Source of the DNA: Alphaproteobacteria bacterium
GTDB taxonomy: Bacteria; Pseudomonadota; Alphaproteobacteria; Rickettsiales; SXRF01
Assembly (NCBI GenBank): GCA_020049775.1
Contig: JAGVLO010000013.1
Location: forward strand, 1-37,255
Direction of reading: 5' to 3'
DNA: 37,255 bases
Under the pieces are notes generated by a model. The model searched no databases. It was not told where the DNA came from and saw only the letters and a program-made list of their open reading frames with translations. Every line of letters starts with the position of its first letter. Position 1 is the first letter of the stretch. A program made the position numbers and the translations under genes. This document shows, piece by piece, positions 6,447-14,280 of the stretch.

Positions 6447-7336
6447 GACGACTTCCGGGCAATAACCATCCACGAATCCCCAAGGTTAAGAGGTATAGTA
6501 ATACGGCGGGTAAATGCAACCTTCGAGATTGGTTTTAAAAATGGCAGATATTCCCCGAGTCTTGCTATCAGGTAATCCAATGGGAAATACCATGAAGGCC
6601 GCAGCCATGCTACCGCCACCAGCCCCGAGCGCTGCAGCGCGTTTTCAAGTGTTTTGCGATCCCAATAACTCACATGCGCTATGCGGTAATGCCACCATTT
6701 ATACCCCATGCACCGCGCCATTAAAGAACCCGCATCCGGCGTTACGATGACTGCAATACCCGAAGACGATAATTTTTGTCTTACATCACTAAGCAGCTGT
6801 AGCGGATTGCTGACATGCTCGAGGACATCCACCACCGTAATCACATCTTTATTGCCAGCAATTGCAGGGCTGGAAAGCGTACCCTCTATCACCGGTAAAT
6901 TACGTTTCCTTGCCTGCTCCACAAACCATGCGGCGGGTTCAACACCTTGCGCCTCAAAACCGGTTTTTATGGCCTGCTCCACCAATATGCCGCTGCCCGC
7001 TCCCACATCCAGCAATGTTCCAAAACGTATGTAGCGCTTCACAACATCCAGCAGTTTCTTTGCCTGCAGGCTGCGCTGGCTGCGCGTGCGTTCGTATTCA
7101 CTGTCTTCAAGCTTCTGATAATAGGGCAATACATCGTCTGCGTCAGGGCAGAAACGGAAACCGCAATCACGGCAACAGTACACCGCGAGGGTTTTACCAT
7201 AGTGCGAATCGGTAACGGCAAAGCTTTGTACTTCCAGCGCAGATTTATCGACGCCTGGCTTCAACAGCTGTACGTCATGATTTTTACACAGCCAGCAGCT
7301 TATGTTTCCTGTTTGCATAAATCGGAATATAATCAA
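6443..7336 (-). CDS. Class I SAM-dependent methyltransferase with N-terminal Cys-rich domain
   Basis: A 297-aa methyltransferase. Residues about 14-60 form a zinc-ribbon-like module (CWLC near the N-terminus and CCRDC further on). The SAM fold begins at LLDVGAGSGILVEQA (motif I, near residue 108), with an acidic GVEPAAWFVEQAR motif II, DVITVVDVLEHVSNP (motif post-I/III) and a C-terminal half resembling Methyltransf_23 enzymes of sugar or lipid modification. The start may be ATG 7336 or the next Met (7318); neither has a clear ribosome site. It is coupled to the UbiA-like gene by an ATGA overlap, so the two likely act in one pathway, perhaps on a glycolipid or polysaccharide. The acceptor is unknown. 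Confidence 0.85.
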   Translation of the reverse strand: MIIFRFMQTGNISCWLCKNHDVQLLKPGVDKSALEVQSFAVTDSHYGKTLAVYCCRDCGFRFCPDADDVLPYYQKLEDSEYERTRSQRSLQAKKLLDVVKRYIRFGTLLDVGAGSGILVEQAIKTGFEAQGVEPAAWFVEQARKRNLPVIEGTLSSPAIAGNKDVITVVDVLEHVSNPLQLLSDVRQKLSSSGIAVIVTPDAGSLMARCMGYKWWHYRIAHVSYWDRKTLENALQRSGLVAVAWLRPSWYFPLDYLIARLGEYLPFLKPISKVAFTRRITIPLNLGDSWMVIARKSS

Positions 7337-7365
7337 GCCACTTGCAAAAAGCTATAGCCAGATAA

Positions 7366-7402
7366 ACAAAAACCCGCCGGGGTAGCTCCGGCGGGTTTTT
7401 GT
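7366..7402 (-). terminator. Strong intrinsic terminator
   Basis: A perfect 15-bp stem, ACAAAAACCCGCCGG (7366-7380) with CCGGCGGGTTTTTGT (7388-7402), encloses a 7-base loop. It has A and T runs on both sides so it could act in either direction. It lies 19 bases past the stop of the GGCT-like gene on the minus strand and separates that gene from the methyltransferase. Confidence 0.9.
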
Positions 7403-7421
7403 CACTTGAACTGATTTTCAA

Positions 7422-7832
7422 TTAGCTCGCAATTTTAAGCTTTACGTTTGCATCACTGTAAAAGCCCTTGTAATGGCCCTTGGTGACGACAAATTCATAT
7501 TTGCCGTTCTTGTTCTTGGGAATTTTAGCACATAAATGCTTCACATCGAAATTGGGATAGTAGGTCATGATGGGTGATTTCAGCATTTTTTTGAGAACGT
7601 AGCCATCTTCGTGCTTATCCAGCACCTTCTTTATCTTTTTATTGATCTTCCACATTTCTCCGGTCACCACGTCTTTTTTGTCACCGGTATAATAAAGCAG
7701 CGGATAGGTCTCATCTGGCGCGAGATAAAGCACATAGCCCTGCACTTTTCTTTTACGTATGAGCTTTGCGCCATCCATATGCTTATGAAGGATGCCGCCT
7801 TTTTTCAATGTCCCGTATGCGAAAATTTTCAT
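7422..7832 (-). CDS. Gamma-glutamylcyclotransferase-like (AIG2/GGCT) protein
   Basis: A small 136-aa protein of the GGCT/AIG2 fold. The N-terminus MKIFAYGTLKKGG carries the YGTL substrate-binding loop (residues 6-9); VVTGEMWKI and the helix VLDKHEDGY place the likely catalytic acid at E75. Relatives release 5-oxoproline from gamma-glutamyl compounds such as glutathione breakdown products or gamma-glutamylamines. The C-terminal third is unusually Lys-rich. It has a terminator right after it and a 40-base gap to the next gene upstream, so it is probably a single-gene unit. Substrate cannot be told from sequence. Confidence 0.8.
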   Translation of the reverse strand: MKIFAYGTLKKGGILHKHMDGAKLIRKRKVQGYVLYLAPDETYPLLYYTGDKKDVVTGEMWKINKKIKKVLDKHEDGYVLKKMLKSPIMTYYPNFDVKHLCAKIPKNKNGKYEFVVTKGHYKGFYSDANVKLKIAS

Positions 7833-7875
7833 AGCAACTCCTAAAAGAGGTTCCCGATGTTTAGCAATTCAATAA

Positions 7876-9123
7876 TCATTCGATGTAATTGGAAGGCGAC
7901 TCAGCGGCTCGGGCTGCAAACTCCTGATGTGACCTTGCAGCTTGCGGCAGCTTTTCTTTTTCTGCCTTAATATTGCCAGCAAATGTTTTTGCAACAGGCT
8001 CGTCTTTCGCGAGATGGGAATGATTAGACTTACTCAGGCCATCAATGTCAATGCCATAATTCTTGAACACCGCCCTTGCATCCTGGCCGGCGCGGATAGC
8101 TTTTGCCGCCTCGTTGACATCCTTCATGTCCTTAGACTGGTTGGCAAGCTCCACGAAGGCAAGGCTGTTCGGAGTATCGAGCAGATCAAAGCCGATAAGA
8201 TAATTTAACTTTCCCATGTTGAAATCCACATGGCCCTTCTTTTCCGTATTTCCGTAATGCTGGTTGAGCAGTTCAGCAAGGCGTGTTGCAACCACTGTCT
8301 CACGCTGCCCCTCCGGAGAACTGAAACTAGGCCAGTCATATTTTTTGTTGAGGTGTTTGCGCTGCATCATCAACAATGACTGAATGTGTTTAGGCTCAAC
8401 GATCTGGTGCGAATTTACGTTCTCGTGGTTGATGGCCATGCTCACCAGCTGTTGCTCCATGTCAAACAGCGACGGACCGCGTAAAAAACCCTCTGTCAGC
8501 AAGTGAATACCCATAACGCCGATACCGGCATTCAGGTTAGCATCAAATTTCGGCTGGGCGTCCTTATGGTCCCTGAACATATGCCAGGGAAGCAGGAACG
8601 AAGCCGCAGAAAACGTACGCATAAACGTTCTTTTGAGGAAAGCGTTGCGCGTTACATCCAACGCTTTGTTTTGGCTGCGAAGGAAAATATCCGCCCAATT
8701 CACATCCTCTGGCTTTTTGCCTAATTCATAACCAACCGCTTCTGAATAAAGGGTGCGGATGTCGTCGTAGGTGTTTTTGCTGTAATAGGCGATAACACCA
8801 AGCGTGGTGGCGCCCATGGCAAGCGCAGTAAAATTGCGCGACACATATCCCAGCGGGCCGGGATTGACCCATGGCGTGTAGCCCGGGCGCGCGGAAGGTT
8901 CCGGCTTGTTCAGAAAATTTAGGGGATTGATGTCTTCCAGCGCCAGCCACAAATAACGCGTGGTCAGAACCGATAATATCAGTTGCAGGAATGGGGAATT
9001 ATAGCGGTCAAAACGGCCCTTAATCGAAGGCAGCGCGTTATGCGCCGACGCCTGATCATCCGTTTTTTTCTGTTCTACCGCTTCAACCATTTTCTTGTCC
9101 GCTTTGCTCACGCTATTTAACAA
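7876..9123 (-). CDS. Orphan 415-aa protein with membrane segments
   Basis: I recognise no family. The first 40 residues are charged (lysine-rich, KADKKMVEAVEQKK). Hydrophobic stretches lie near residues 45-63 (FLQLILSVLTTRYLWLAL), 96-114 (TALAMGATTLGVIAYY), 172-185 and 203-218, so the N-terminal half may be a polytopic membrane domain. The C-terminal half is soluble and helical, with Lys/Glu-rich stretches and no Cys motif. No clean ribosome site is visible before ATG 9123. It is probably monocistronic, lying between a short gap to the GGCT-like gene and a 600-base gene-poor region. Such large lineage-specific membrane proteins are common in host-associated alphaproteobacteria, but no role is assigned. 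Confidence 0.65.
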   Translation of the reverse strand: MLNSVSKADKKMVEAVEQKKTDDQASAHNALPSIKGRFDRYNSPFLQLILSVLTTRYLWLALEDINPLNFLNKPEPSARPGYTPWVNPGPLGYVSRNFTALAMGATTLGVIAYYSKNTYDDIRTLYSEAVGYELGKKPEDVNWADIFLRSQNKALDVTRNAFLKRTFMRTFSAASFLLPWHMFRDHKDAQPKFDANLNAGIGVMGIHLLTEGFLRGPSLFDMEQQLVSMAINHENVNSHQIVEPKHIQSLLMMQRKHLNKKYDWPSFSSPEGQRETVVATRLAELLNQHYGNTEKKGHVDFNMGKLNYLIGFDLLDTPNSLAFVELANQSKDMKDVNEAAKAIRAGQDARAVFKNYGIDIDGLSKSNHSHLAKDEPVAKTFAGNIKAEKEKLPQAARSHQEFAARAAESPSNYIE

Positions 9124-9730
9124 ATATATTTCAATAAACGTAGCCTACCTACAGCCTTCAAAAAATACTGCCGTATTGTGATATTACCCAGTTCCGGCCC
9201 CGGAATACAGTCTGTTTTTGTGAAGATTATATGACTGTGGCTTTATAATTTATTGATATTAAACAACTATTAGGTGCTGATTTTGTTGGGTCAGCTATGC
9301 AAAAGACGCATATAACCGCGATTGGTCGTATGTAACCGGTAGCAAGCTAGTGGCCTTAAATTCAATCACCTGCAAAGTTTGAGGGGTGCCAATGCAAATC
9401 TTAAGATTGGCAAACAACATTAAGTCCGGCGTACGGACACTTAGACCGCTTGCCAAATTGGAACGTTTTGTTTGGTTAAATATTTGGGGTACGGCTGGCT
9501 GAGGTCACCACAGACATGTAGATTGATGGCAATACCAGATTGCTAAACCTAAACAAGAATCACGCAAAGGGCAAAAAACTTCCCCGGCATTTTCCAGTAG
9601 AAGCTAATTCAGCGACACAATGGTGATTAATCCTTTCAGCTTATAATTTGCGTTTACAATCAAATTATGTTTGTATGTTTTTTTGTTTTACTGTTACTTA
9701 TCTATAATCTTCAGAGCTAAATTTGCCTAC
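9124..9730 (+). other. Gene-poor, AT-rich region with nested inverted repeats
   Basis: No conserved gene is seen in these 600 bases. Inverted repeats cluster at 9388-9456: GCCAAT (9388-9393)/ATTGGC (9406-9411) around a palindromic AATCTTAAGATT; GTCCG (9424-9428)/CGGAC (9434-9438) with a 5-base loop; and an outer pair TTGGCAA (9407-9413)/TTGCCAA (9450-9456) enclosing the latter. Together they suggest a folded RNA or a regulatory DNA block. A -10-like TATAAT at 9642-9647 precedes the next gene but has no good -35. I could not match the region to any known RNA family. Confidence 0.4.
9392..9502 (+). CDS. Possible 36-aa small protein
   Basis: An ATG-initiated frame of 36 codons with a purine-rich ribosome site (GAGGGG, 9381-9386) five bases before ATG 9392. 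The peptide is basic and amphipathic in its first two thirds (MQILRLANNIKSGVRTLRPL) and ends in a Trp-rich stretch (FVWLNIWGTAG). Such a composition suits a membrane-active small peptide. The start codon lies inside the GCCAAT/ATTGGC inverted repeat, so translation could be structure-controlled. The length is within chance for this base composition; only the ribosome site argues for it. Confidence 0.25.
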   Translation: MQILRLANNIKSGVRTLRPLAKLERFVWLNIWGTAG

Positions 9731-11323
9731 ATGCGCGCAGTATTAGAAAAAACAATAAAAGGATTATGGCTTCTGCTAAAGCCGTTCTCTATTTTATTGC
9801 CAGGCGAAAATAGCCGCATCACTAAGTTGCTGGATAAGATTCAGCTACCGCTTTTCATTTTATGCTTGTGCCTACTGTTTTTCCTTGTTGGTTCGGCAGT
9901 ATTTTATTTCCAGATTCCACCTTATGATAAGATTAGCAGTGCATTCGAAGGCGGACAGGCATGGATAGAGGCCCAGAGTGAAGAAAATGATCCGTCAAAA
10001 ACGTCGGAAGATGTAGAAACATCCATAAACAAAAGAAAAGTTACCTGGAACAGAGAAGAAGCATTCAGAGGTTTAACGCTCATCAATGTTCGTTATTCTG
10101 ATACTGCATACCTCATAGACATGAGGGGCAAAATAGTTCATCGCTGGACCATGCCATGGCGACAAGCTTTTGGCAACCAGCACCCGCACGTAGTCCGCCC
10201 TGTTCCTGCAAAAAGAATATTCTTTGAAGGTGGACAGGTTCTGCCAAATGGTGACTTCATCGGAGTATATACCGGTGATACAGACACGCCATGGGGCTAC
10301 GGCATCGTAAAAGTAAATAAAAACTCAAAAGTGCTGTGGACTTATAAGCAAAAAGCCCACCACAACATGTATGTGGATATTGAGGCGGGTAAGATTTATG
10401 CCACCGTACACTACTTTATAAAAACCCCGGAACCAGGACTTGAAGGGCTGAGCTATCCATTGATGGCGGACGATATTGTGGTGCTTTCTCTTGAAACAGG
10501 CAAAGAACTTGACCGCATCCGTATGCTAAATGCATTCAAGGGAACGCCTTTTGATGTGTATCTCTATCATTATCCACCTGTTCCTAAGGCCCCCTGGGAC
10601 TTTTTCCATACCAACAACGTAATGAAGCTTGAGCCGGAGCTTGCTGAGAAATTCCCCATGTTTGAGGCAGGACAATTATTAGTCTCGCTTAGAAATGCCA
10701 GCTTAATTGCCGTTATCGATCCAGAAACTAAAAAAGTTGTGTGGGCAACTACAGGGCCGTGGAAAAATCAGCATCATGCACAATTTCTTCCCAACGGCCG
10801 CATATTGTTAATGGACAATATGGGATTATACCTTAACAAGTCAGTGTACACGCAAATTCTAGAGTTTGATCCCATAACATCCGGTATTTCTTGGCGCTTT
10901 CCAGACAATAAGGTGGATTATAAATTCCTGAACAATATTTATGGACACGTACAGCGCTTGCCTAACGGAAACACACTAATTGGGGAAACGTTTGGTTTGC
11001 GCCTTATTGAAATTACACCTGAAGGTAAAATTGTTTGGAATTACAAGTTGGCTATGCCTACTAGAAAAGTGACGTCCAAGGGCCGCGACTTTCCTGAAGG
11101 CGTACTGAGTGACAAACGCTTAAATGCTGCAAGCGCCCTTGTGAATCACCACCGTTATACCTACGAGGAGCTGCCTTTTGTTAAGAGCCTTAAGAAAGAT
11201 AAGCCTGATGAAGGCGAAACTGCGGATGATATTGCTGCTGAAACTCCGGAAGAAATAACAGAAGAACCAGAAGAGGAAGTCACAGAAGAGGTGCCAGAGG
11301 ATGAAGAAAATCAAGATGAATAA
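9731..11323 (+). CDS. Arylsulfotransferase (ASST)-like membrane-anchored protein
   Basis: About 530 aa from ATG 9731; the frame is open back to TTG 9671, which would add 20 hydrophobic residues, and neither start has a good ribosome site. One strong membrane segment (PLFILCLCLLFFLVGSAVFYF) near residues 37-57 anchors a large, probably periplasmic domain. The repeated blade pattern fits the ASST beta-propeller family: VLPNGDFIGVYTGD, AHHNMYVD, NQHHAQFLPNGRILLMDN and GHVQRLPNGNTLIGET, with conserved His before each LPNG turn. ASST enzymes transfer sulfate between phenols by a His intermediate, but many relatives are uncharacterised, so activity is uncertain. The last 50 residues are an acidic Glu-rich tail. 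It overlaps the next small gene by 23 bases. Confidence 0.75.
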   Translation: MRAVLEKTIKGLWLLLKPFSILLPGENSRITKLLDKIQLPLFILCLCLLFFLVGSAVFYFQIPPYDKISSAFEGGQAWIEAQSEENDPSKTSEDVETSINKRKVTWNREEAFRGLTLINVRYSDTAYLIDMRGKIVHRWTMPWRQAFGNQHPHVVRPVPAKRIFFEGGQVLPNGDFIGVYTGDTDTPWGYGIVKVNKNSKVLWTYKQKAHHNMYVDIEAGKIYATVHYFIKTPEPGLEGLSYPLMADDIVVLSLETGKELDRIRMLNAFKGTPFDVYLYHYPPVPKAPWDFFHTNNVMKLEPELAEKFPMFEAGQLLVSLRNASLIAVIDPETKKVVWATTGPWKNQHHAQFLPNGRILLMDNMGLYLNKSVYTQILEFDPITSGISWRFPDNKVDYKFLNNIYGHVQRLPNGNTLIGETFGLRLIEITPEGKIVWNYKLAMPTRKVTSKGRDFPEGVLSDKRLNAASALVNHHRYTYEELPFVKSLKKDKPDEGETADDIAAETPEEITEEPEEEVTEEVPEDEENQDE

Positions 11324-11591
11324 TAAAGAAAGATCGATCATGATAAACAATCGCGCCCTGATTTTGTTTTCATCGCTGCCCATGATTATGGCACCACTGT
11401 CCGCGCACGCCTATATTGGACTCGGCCCGGGCATGACAATGATCGGCTCTTTCTTTTCGCTGATTATTGGTGTTTTGATTGTGGTAGGCATGATATTTAT
11501 CCTGCCAATGCGCATGATGCTTAAAAAACGAAAGGCTAAGAAAAAAGCTGATGCTATATCCAACAAAACCGATGGATCTTCCGGCCAGTAG
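11301..11591 (+). CDS. Small membrane protein, unknown function
   Basis: A 96-aa protein with a hydrophobic N-terminal segment (ALILFSSLPMIMAPLSAHA, signal-like) followed by a Gly/Met-rich stretch, a second strong membrane segment (FFSLIIGVLIVVGMIFIL) and a Lys-rich cytoplasmic tail (MLKKRKAKKKAD). Starts at 11301, 11316 and 11340 are all possible; the last gives a better signal peptide, while 11301 overlaps the ASST-like gene. It is sandwiched between the ASST-like gene and the EMC3-like protein with short gaps, so the three form one operon. No family recognised. Confidence 0.6.
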   Translation: MKKIKMNNKERSIMINNRALILFSSLPMIMAPLSAHAYIGLGPGMTMIGSFFSLIIGVLIVVGMIFILPMRMMLKKRKAKKKADAISNKTDGSSGQ

Positions 11592-11605
11592 CATCACCGA
11601 TTTGC

Positions 11606-12052
11606 ATGTTTGAAATTATTGCAACATTAGATGCATGGATGGCGCCGCTGTTTGGCCCACTCCTGCGCGTCAGCATTTGGGCAATCGTCAGCGGCGCACT
11701 CAGTATGGCGTTATATGCATACATTGCACCGCAGGAAAAAATACGCACCTTACAACAGCAACAAAAGAGTTCGCGCAAGCAGATGCTGGCCTTTGATGGC
11801 GAAATGGATGAGATGTGGACGCTGATACGACAAAATCTTTCGCTGTCATTCAGGTTGCTGGGCATTGTTATCCCGCCGGTAATGCTAGCAATTTTGCCGG
11901 TTGTATGGCTGGTGTACGGGCTGTATGAGGTGTATGACCAGCAAGTGCTGGTGGATTTCGGACCGGACTGGATGCGCGGTTTTGACTTCTGGTATCTGGT
12001 CACATTGCTGGTTGTATCCATTGCCATTAAAGTCAAATTCAAGATTGCCTAA
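11606..12052 (+). CDS. Three-helix membrane protein with coiled coil (EMC3/DUF106-like architecture)
   Basis: A 148-aa integral membrane protein. The layout is membrane helix 1 (about residues 20-42), a charged Gln/Lys-rich coiled coil (EKIRTLQQQQKSSRKQML, 43-80), helix 2 (83-107, LGIVIPPVMLAILPVVWLVYG) and helix 3 (128-145). This order matches the DUF106/EMC3 branch of the Oxa1/YidC insertase superfamily; the resemblance is architectural and I cannot show residue homology. If real it would be a second membrane-insertase-like protein dedicated to the neighbouring membrane genes. It starts 14 bases after the small protein and is followed by a 380-base gap. Confidence 0.6.
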   Translation: MFEIIATLDAWMAPLFGPLLRVSIWAIVSGALSMALYAYIAPQEKIRTLQQQQKSSRKQMLAFDGEMDEMWTLIRQNLSLSFRLLGIVIPPVMLAILPVVWLVYGLYEVYDQQVLVDFGPDWMRGFDFWYLVTLLVVSIAIKVKFKIA

Positions 12053-12431
12053 GCAGTTCACCGCCAAACGTATAAAATAGTTTATCTGATTCAACTGCCT
12101 AGCGCCTGTTGCACAATTGCAAGCCATCACGTTTTAATGGGTACGGTATTTACTGTTCCTTAATGGAATTTTTACTAAAAATTAATATATGCGGTCTAAT
12201 CACCTGTTATATATATATAATTATTTTAGTGTCGTCACGGTAATGTAACAAACAAGGCCTTGTACCGATTTACCGTAATAAGGTATATTAGAGTTAGCTA
12301 CTTAGGGCTTATTTTCATTGCGACTATAACTCCCGGTAGCGTTTTTGGTTAGCACGCTATGCCGCTTACCATGTAAGGACTGGTATAGTTTTTGTGCTTT
12401 TTTTTAATCTTAGTTTATAAGGTTTCTTATT
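12053..12431 (+). other. AT-rich intergenic region upstream of virB2 with a nested palindrome
   Basis: No gene is seen. A 12-bp perfect palindrome ACAAGGCCTTGT (12252-12263) is flanked by the inverted repeat ACGGTAA (12237-12243)/TTACCGT (12270-12276), giving a nearly symmetric 40-bp dyad about 160 bases before the virB2 start. A TATATATATAA tract precedes it (near 12210-12220). A weak promoter candidate follows: TTAGGG (12302-12307), 17 bases, TATAAC (12325-12330). An AAGG lies about nine bases before the virB2 ATG. The dyad may be an operator or an RNA hairpin. Confidence 0.45.
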
Positions 12432-12758
12432 ATGAAAACTCAAAACTTAAGTGCAGCATGGCAGATTTGCTTAATGGTCATGCTGAGTGCCGTCATCATC
12501 ATGATGCCGGATTTCGCATTTGCTACCGATACCCCAATGGGTAAGGTACTTTGCACAGTGGTAAACTGGTTTACTGGTAACACCGGTAAAGGTCTTGCCA
12601 CCATCGCCATCACCGTAATCGGTATCGGTGCCCTCATGGGTAAGGTATCTTGGGGTATGGCAATCATCGTAGGTATCGGCGTTGCGATCGTATTCGGCGC
12701 TGCTGGTATCGTTAACGCGATGAACGCTGGTGCAACCACCACTTGCGCTACCACCTAA
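12432..12758 (+). CDS. virB2: VirB2/TrbC-family pilin
   Basis: Major pilin subunit of a type IV secretion or conjugation pilus, 108 aa. A signal peptide ends at MPDFAFA (cleavage near residue 33); the mature part has the two hydrophobic helices of the family, GKGLATIAITVIGIGALMG and MAIIVGIGVAIVFGAAGIVNAM, joined by a short basic loop (KVSWG). Two Cys (in KVLC and TTTC) could form a disulfide. Codon choice is strongly biased (GGT, ATC, GTA), suggesting high expression, and a very strong terminator follows. No other vir/trb gene is in the window; detached virB2 copies are known in Rickettsiales. Confidence 0.87.
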   Translation: MKTQNLSAAWQICLMVMLSAVIIMMPDFAFATDTPMGKVLCTVVNWFTGNTGKGLATIAITVIGIGALMGKVSWGMAIIVGIGVAIVFGAAGIVNAMNAGATTTCATT

Positions 12759-12781
12759 TACGGTACGCAAGCATCCGAAAG

Positions 12782-12818
12782 GAAAGGCCCGCTGGCAACA
12801 GCGGGCCTTTCTTCTTTT
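12782..12818 (+). terminator. Strong intrinsic terminator after virB2
   Basis: A perfect 13-bp stem GAAAGGCCCGCTG (12782-12794)/CAGCGGGCCTTTC (12799-12811) is capped by a stable GCAA tetraloop and followed by TTCTTTT. It ends the virB2 transcript and shields the convergent PEBP gene. Confidence 0.93.
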
Positions 12819-12834
12819 GGACACTATGTTTTGA

Positions 12835-13539
12835 TTATGGCTTCGCGCCATCCTTGTTGTTAGCGTAAGTACCAACCGCCTCACCCATGGCTAGCACACG
12901 TCCATTCATTGCCTTCTCTAAATCCTTGCCGGTAAAGGCACCACTCAGGCCAAGACTCGGGACATCCAGCGCATAGACCTGGAAATGGTAATGATGCAGC
13001 CGTTCATCGTTCCATGGCGGGCAGGGGCCATCATAACCTCCGTACGTACCTTTCATAAACGTAGCGTAATCATTGCGACCATTCACACCATACTCAGTTT
13101 TGCCAACAGGCTTCCCGCCAGCAACTACTCCACTGCTGTTCTTGCCTTGAGGAATTTTATTCACTGTTGGTGGAATATCCGCCATCACCCAATGATAGAA
13201 ATTCTGGCGCGGCGCATCTTTGGCGATCACCTTGCCTTCATGGTTGGCATTATCAAAGCTTGCCGGAACATCTTTATCCACAACAATAATTACAAAAGAT
13301 TTTGTACCTTCCGGCGCACCGGACCAGTTGATTTGCGGGTTCAGATTACCGCCATCCTTAGTCGCGTTCTTACCTGCCTGCATACAAAAAGCGAATCTGG
13401 ATGGAATAGCGCTGTTGTTTTTAATGCCTCCACTGACCTTTACCTTAAGCGGCAATGGCTGAGGTGCCTCACGCGCCCACGCATGGGCAGACAAGGTGGT
13501 TTGCGACAACAAGAGCATGACTATTGGCCATTTTTTCAT
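12835..13539 (-). CDS. Periplasmic PEBP-family (YbhB/YbcL-like) protein
   Basis: A 234-aa exported protein of the phosphatidylethanolamine-binding/Raf-kinase-inhibitor-like family. ATG 13539 is chosen over the longer frame to 13629 because GGAG lies seven bases upstream and the protein then starts with a clean signal peptide (MKKWPIVMLLLSQTTLSAHA). The mature domain has the family pocket: a DKDVPA turn, FYHWVMADIP and GPCPPWNDERLHHYHFQVYALD with its His and Pro-rich loop. Bacterial members bind small anionic ligands; the function is not settled. It converges on virB2 across its terminator and diverges from nfuA. Confidence 0.9.
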   Translation of the reverse strand: MKKWPIVMLLLSQTTLSAHAWAREAPQPLPLKVKVSGGIKNNSAIPSRFAFCMQAGKNATKDGGNLNPQINWSGAPEGTKSFVIIVVDKDVPASFDNANHEGKVIAKDAPRQNFYHWVMADIPPTVNKIPQGKNSSGVVAGGKPVGKTEYGVNGRNDYATFMKGTYGGYDGPCPPWNDERLHHYHFQVYALDVPSLGLSGAFTGKDLEKAMNGRVLAMGEAVGTYANNKDGAKP

Positions 13540-13614
13540 GATATTATCTCCGCATAAGTAGAATGAGTGCAGGCAATTGTATGCCAGCGCGATAAAAAAA
13601 AGCAATGAATTGCG

Positions 13615-13643
13615 TTGAAAATCTGGCATTAAGGGCCTATGTA
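13615..13643 (+). promoter_or_regulatory. Candidate sigma70 promoter of the nfuA operon
   Basis: TTGAAA (13615-13620), a 17-base spacer and TATGTA (13638-13643) lie 48 bases before the nfuA start. The -35 box matches five of six consensus positions. Confidence 0.45.
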
Positions 13644-13690
13644 AGGCCGTTAAACAATACGCTTAAGCACAGATACATAGGACATGCGCC

Positions 13691-14245
13691 ATGTTTATAC
13701 AAACTGAATTCACACCCAACCCGCTAACCATGAAATTTATCCCCGGTGTCAGCGTGATGACCAATGGCACCGCCTTTTACACCTCTGCTGCCGATGCCAT
13801 GGCATCGCCTCTGGCGCAGGAACTATTTAAGATACAGGGTGTCAACGCCGTATTCCTTGGATCGGATTTCATTACCATCACGCGCATGGAAACCGAAGGC
13901 TGGGATATGCTCAAGCCGCTGCTGCTAACTACTATCATGGATCATTTTGTATCCGGCAAGCCGGTACTTGCTGCAAATGCTGCCGGCACTGTCGCGGCAA
14001 GCAGCGAAAATGACAGCGAGATCGTAAAGCAAATCAAGGAACTCATCGAAACGCGCGTCCGCCCCGCCGTGGCACAGGACGGCGGCGATATTATTTTCCG
14101 CGGCTTTGAAGACGGCATCGTGTTGCTTGAGCTGCACGGCGCATGCTCGGGCTGCCCCAGTTCCACTGTCACACTCAAAAATGGCATTGAAAACATGCTA
14201 AAGCATTATGTGCCGGAAGTAGTTGCCGTGGAAGCGGTGATGTAA
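13691..14245 (+). CDS. nfuA: NifU-family Fe-S carrier NfuA/Nfu1
   Basis: A 184-aa iron-sulfur carrier with the Nfu1 layout of alphaproteobacteria and mitochondria. The N-terminal Nfu domain (MFIQTEFTPNPLTMKFIPG, residues 1-90) precedes a short linker and a C-terminal NifU domain holding the cluster ligands C152 and C155 (GACSGCPSST) plus RPAVAQDGGDI. It delivers 4Fe-4S clusters to late targets such as lipoyl synthase and aconitase. An AGGA lies nine bases before the ATG, and a good promoter candidate precedes it. A 35-base gap leads to secF, so the genes are probably co-transcribed. Confidence 0.95.
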   Translation: MFIQTEFTPNPLTMKFIPGVSVMTNGTAFYTSAADAMASPLAQELFKIQGVNAVFLGSDFITITRMETEGWDMLKPLLLTTIMDHFVSGKPVLAANAAGTVAASSENDSEIVKQIKELIETRVRPAVAQDGGDIIFRGFEDGIVLLELHGACSGCPSSTVTLKNGIENMLKHYVPEVVAVEAVM

Positions 14246-14280
14246 TATTCACATAAGCCACGCCAACAAGGAATAGTTAC

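Noticed and set aside
12165-12225. TATATATATA tract as a replication origin or DnaA region
   Set aside because: I see no cluster of DnaA boxes or origin-associated genes near it.
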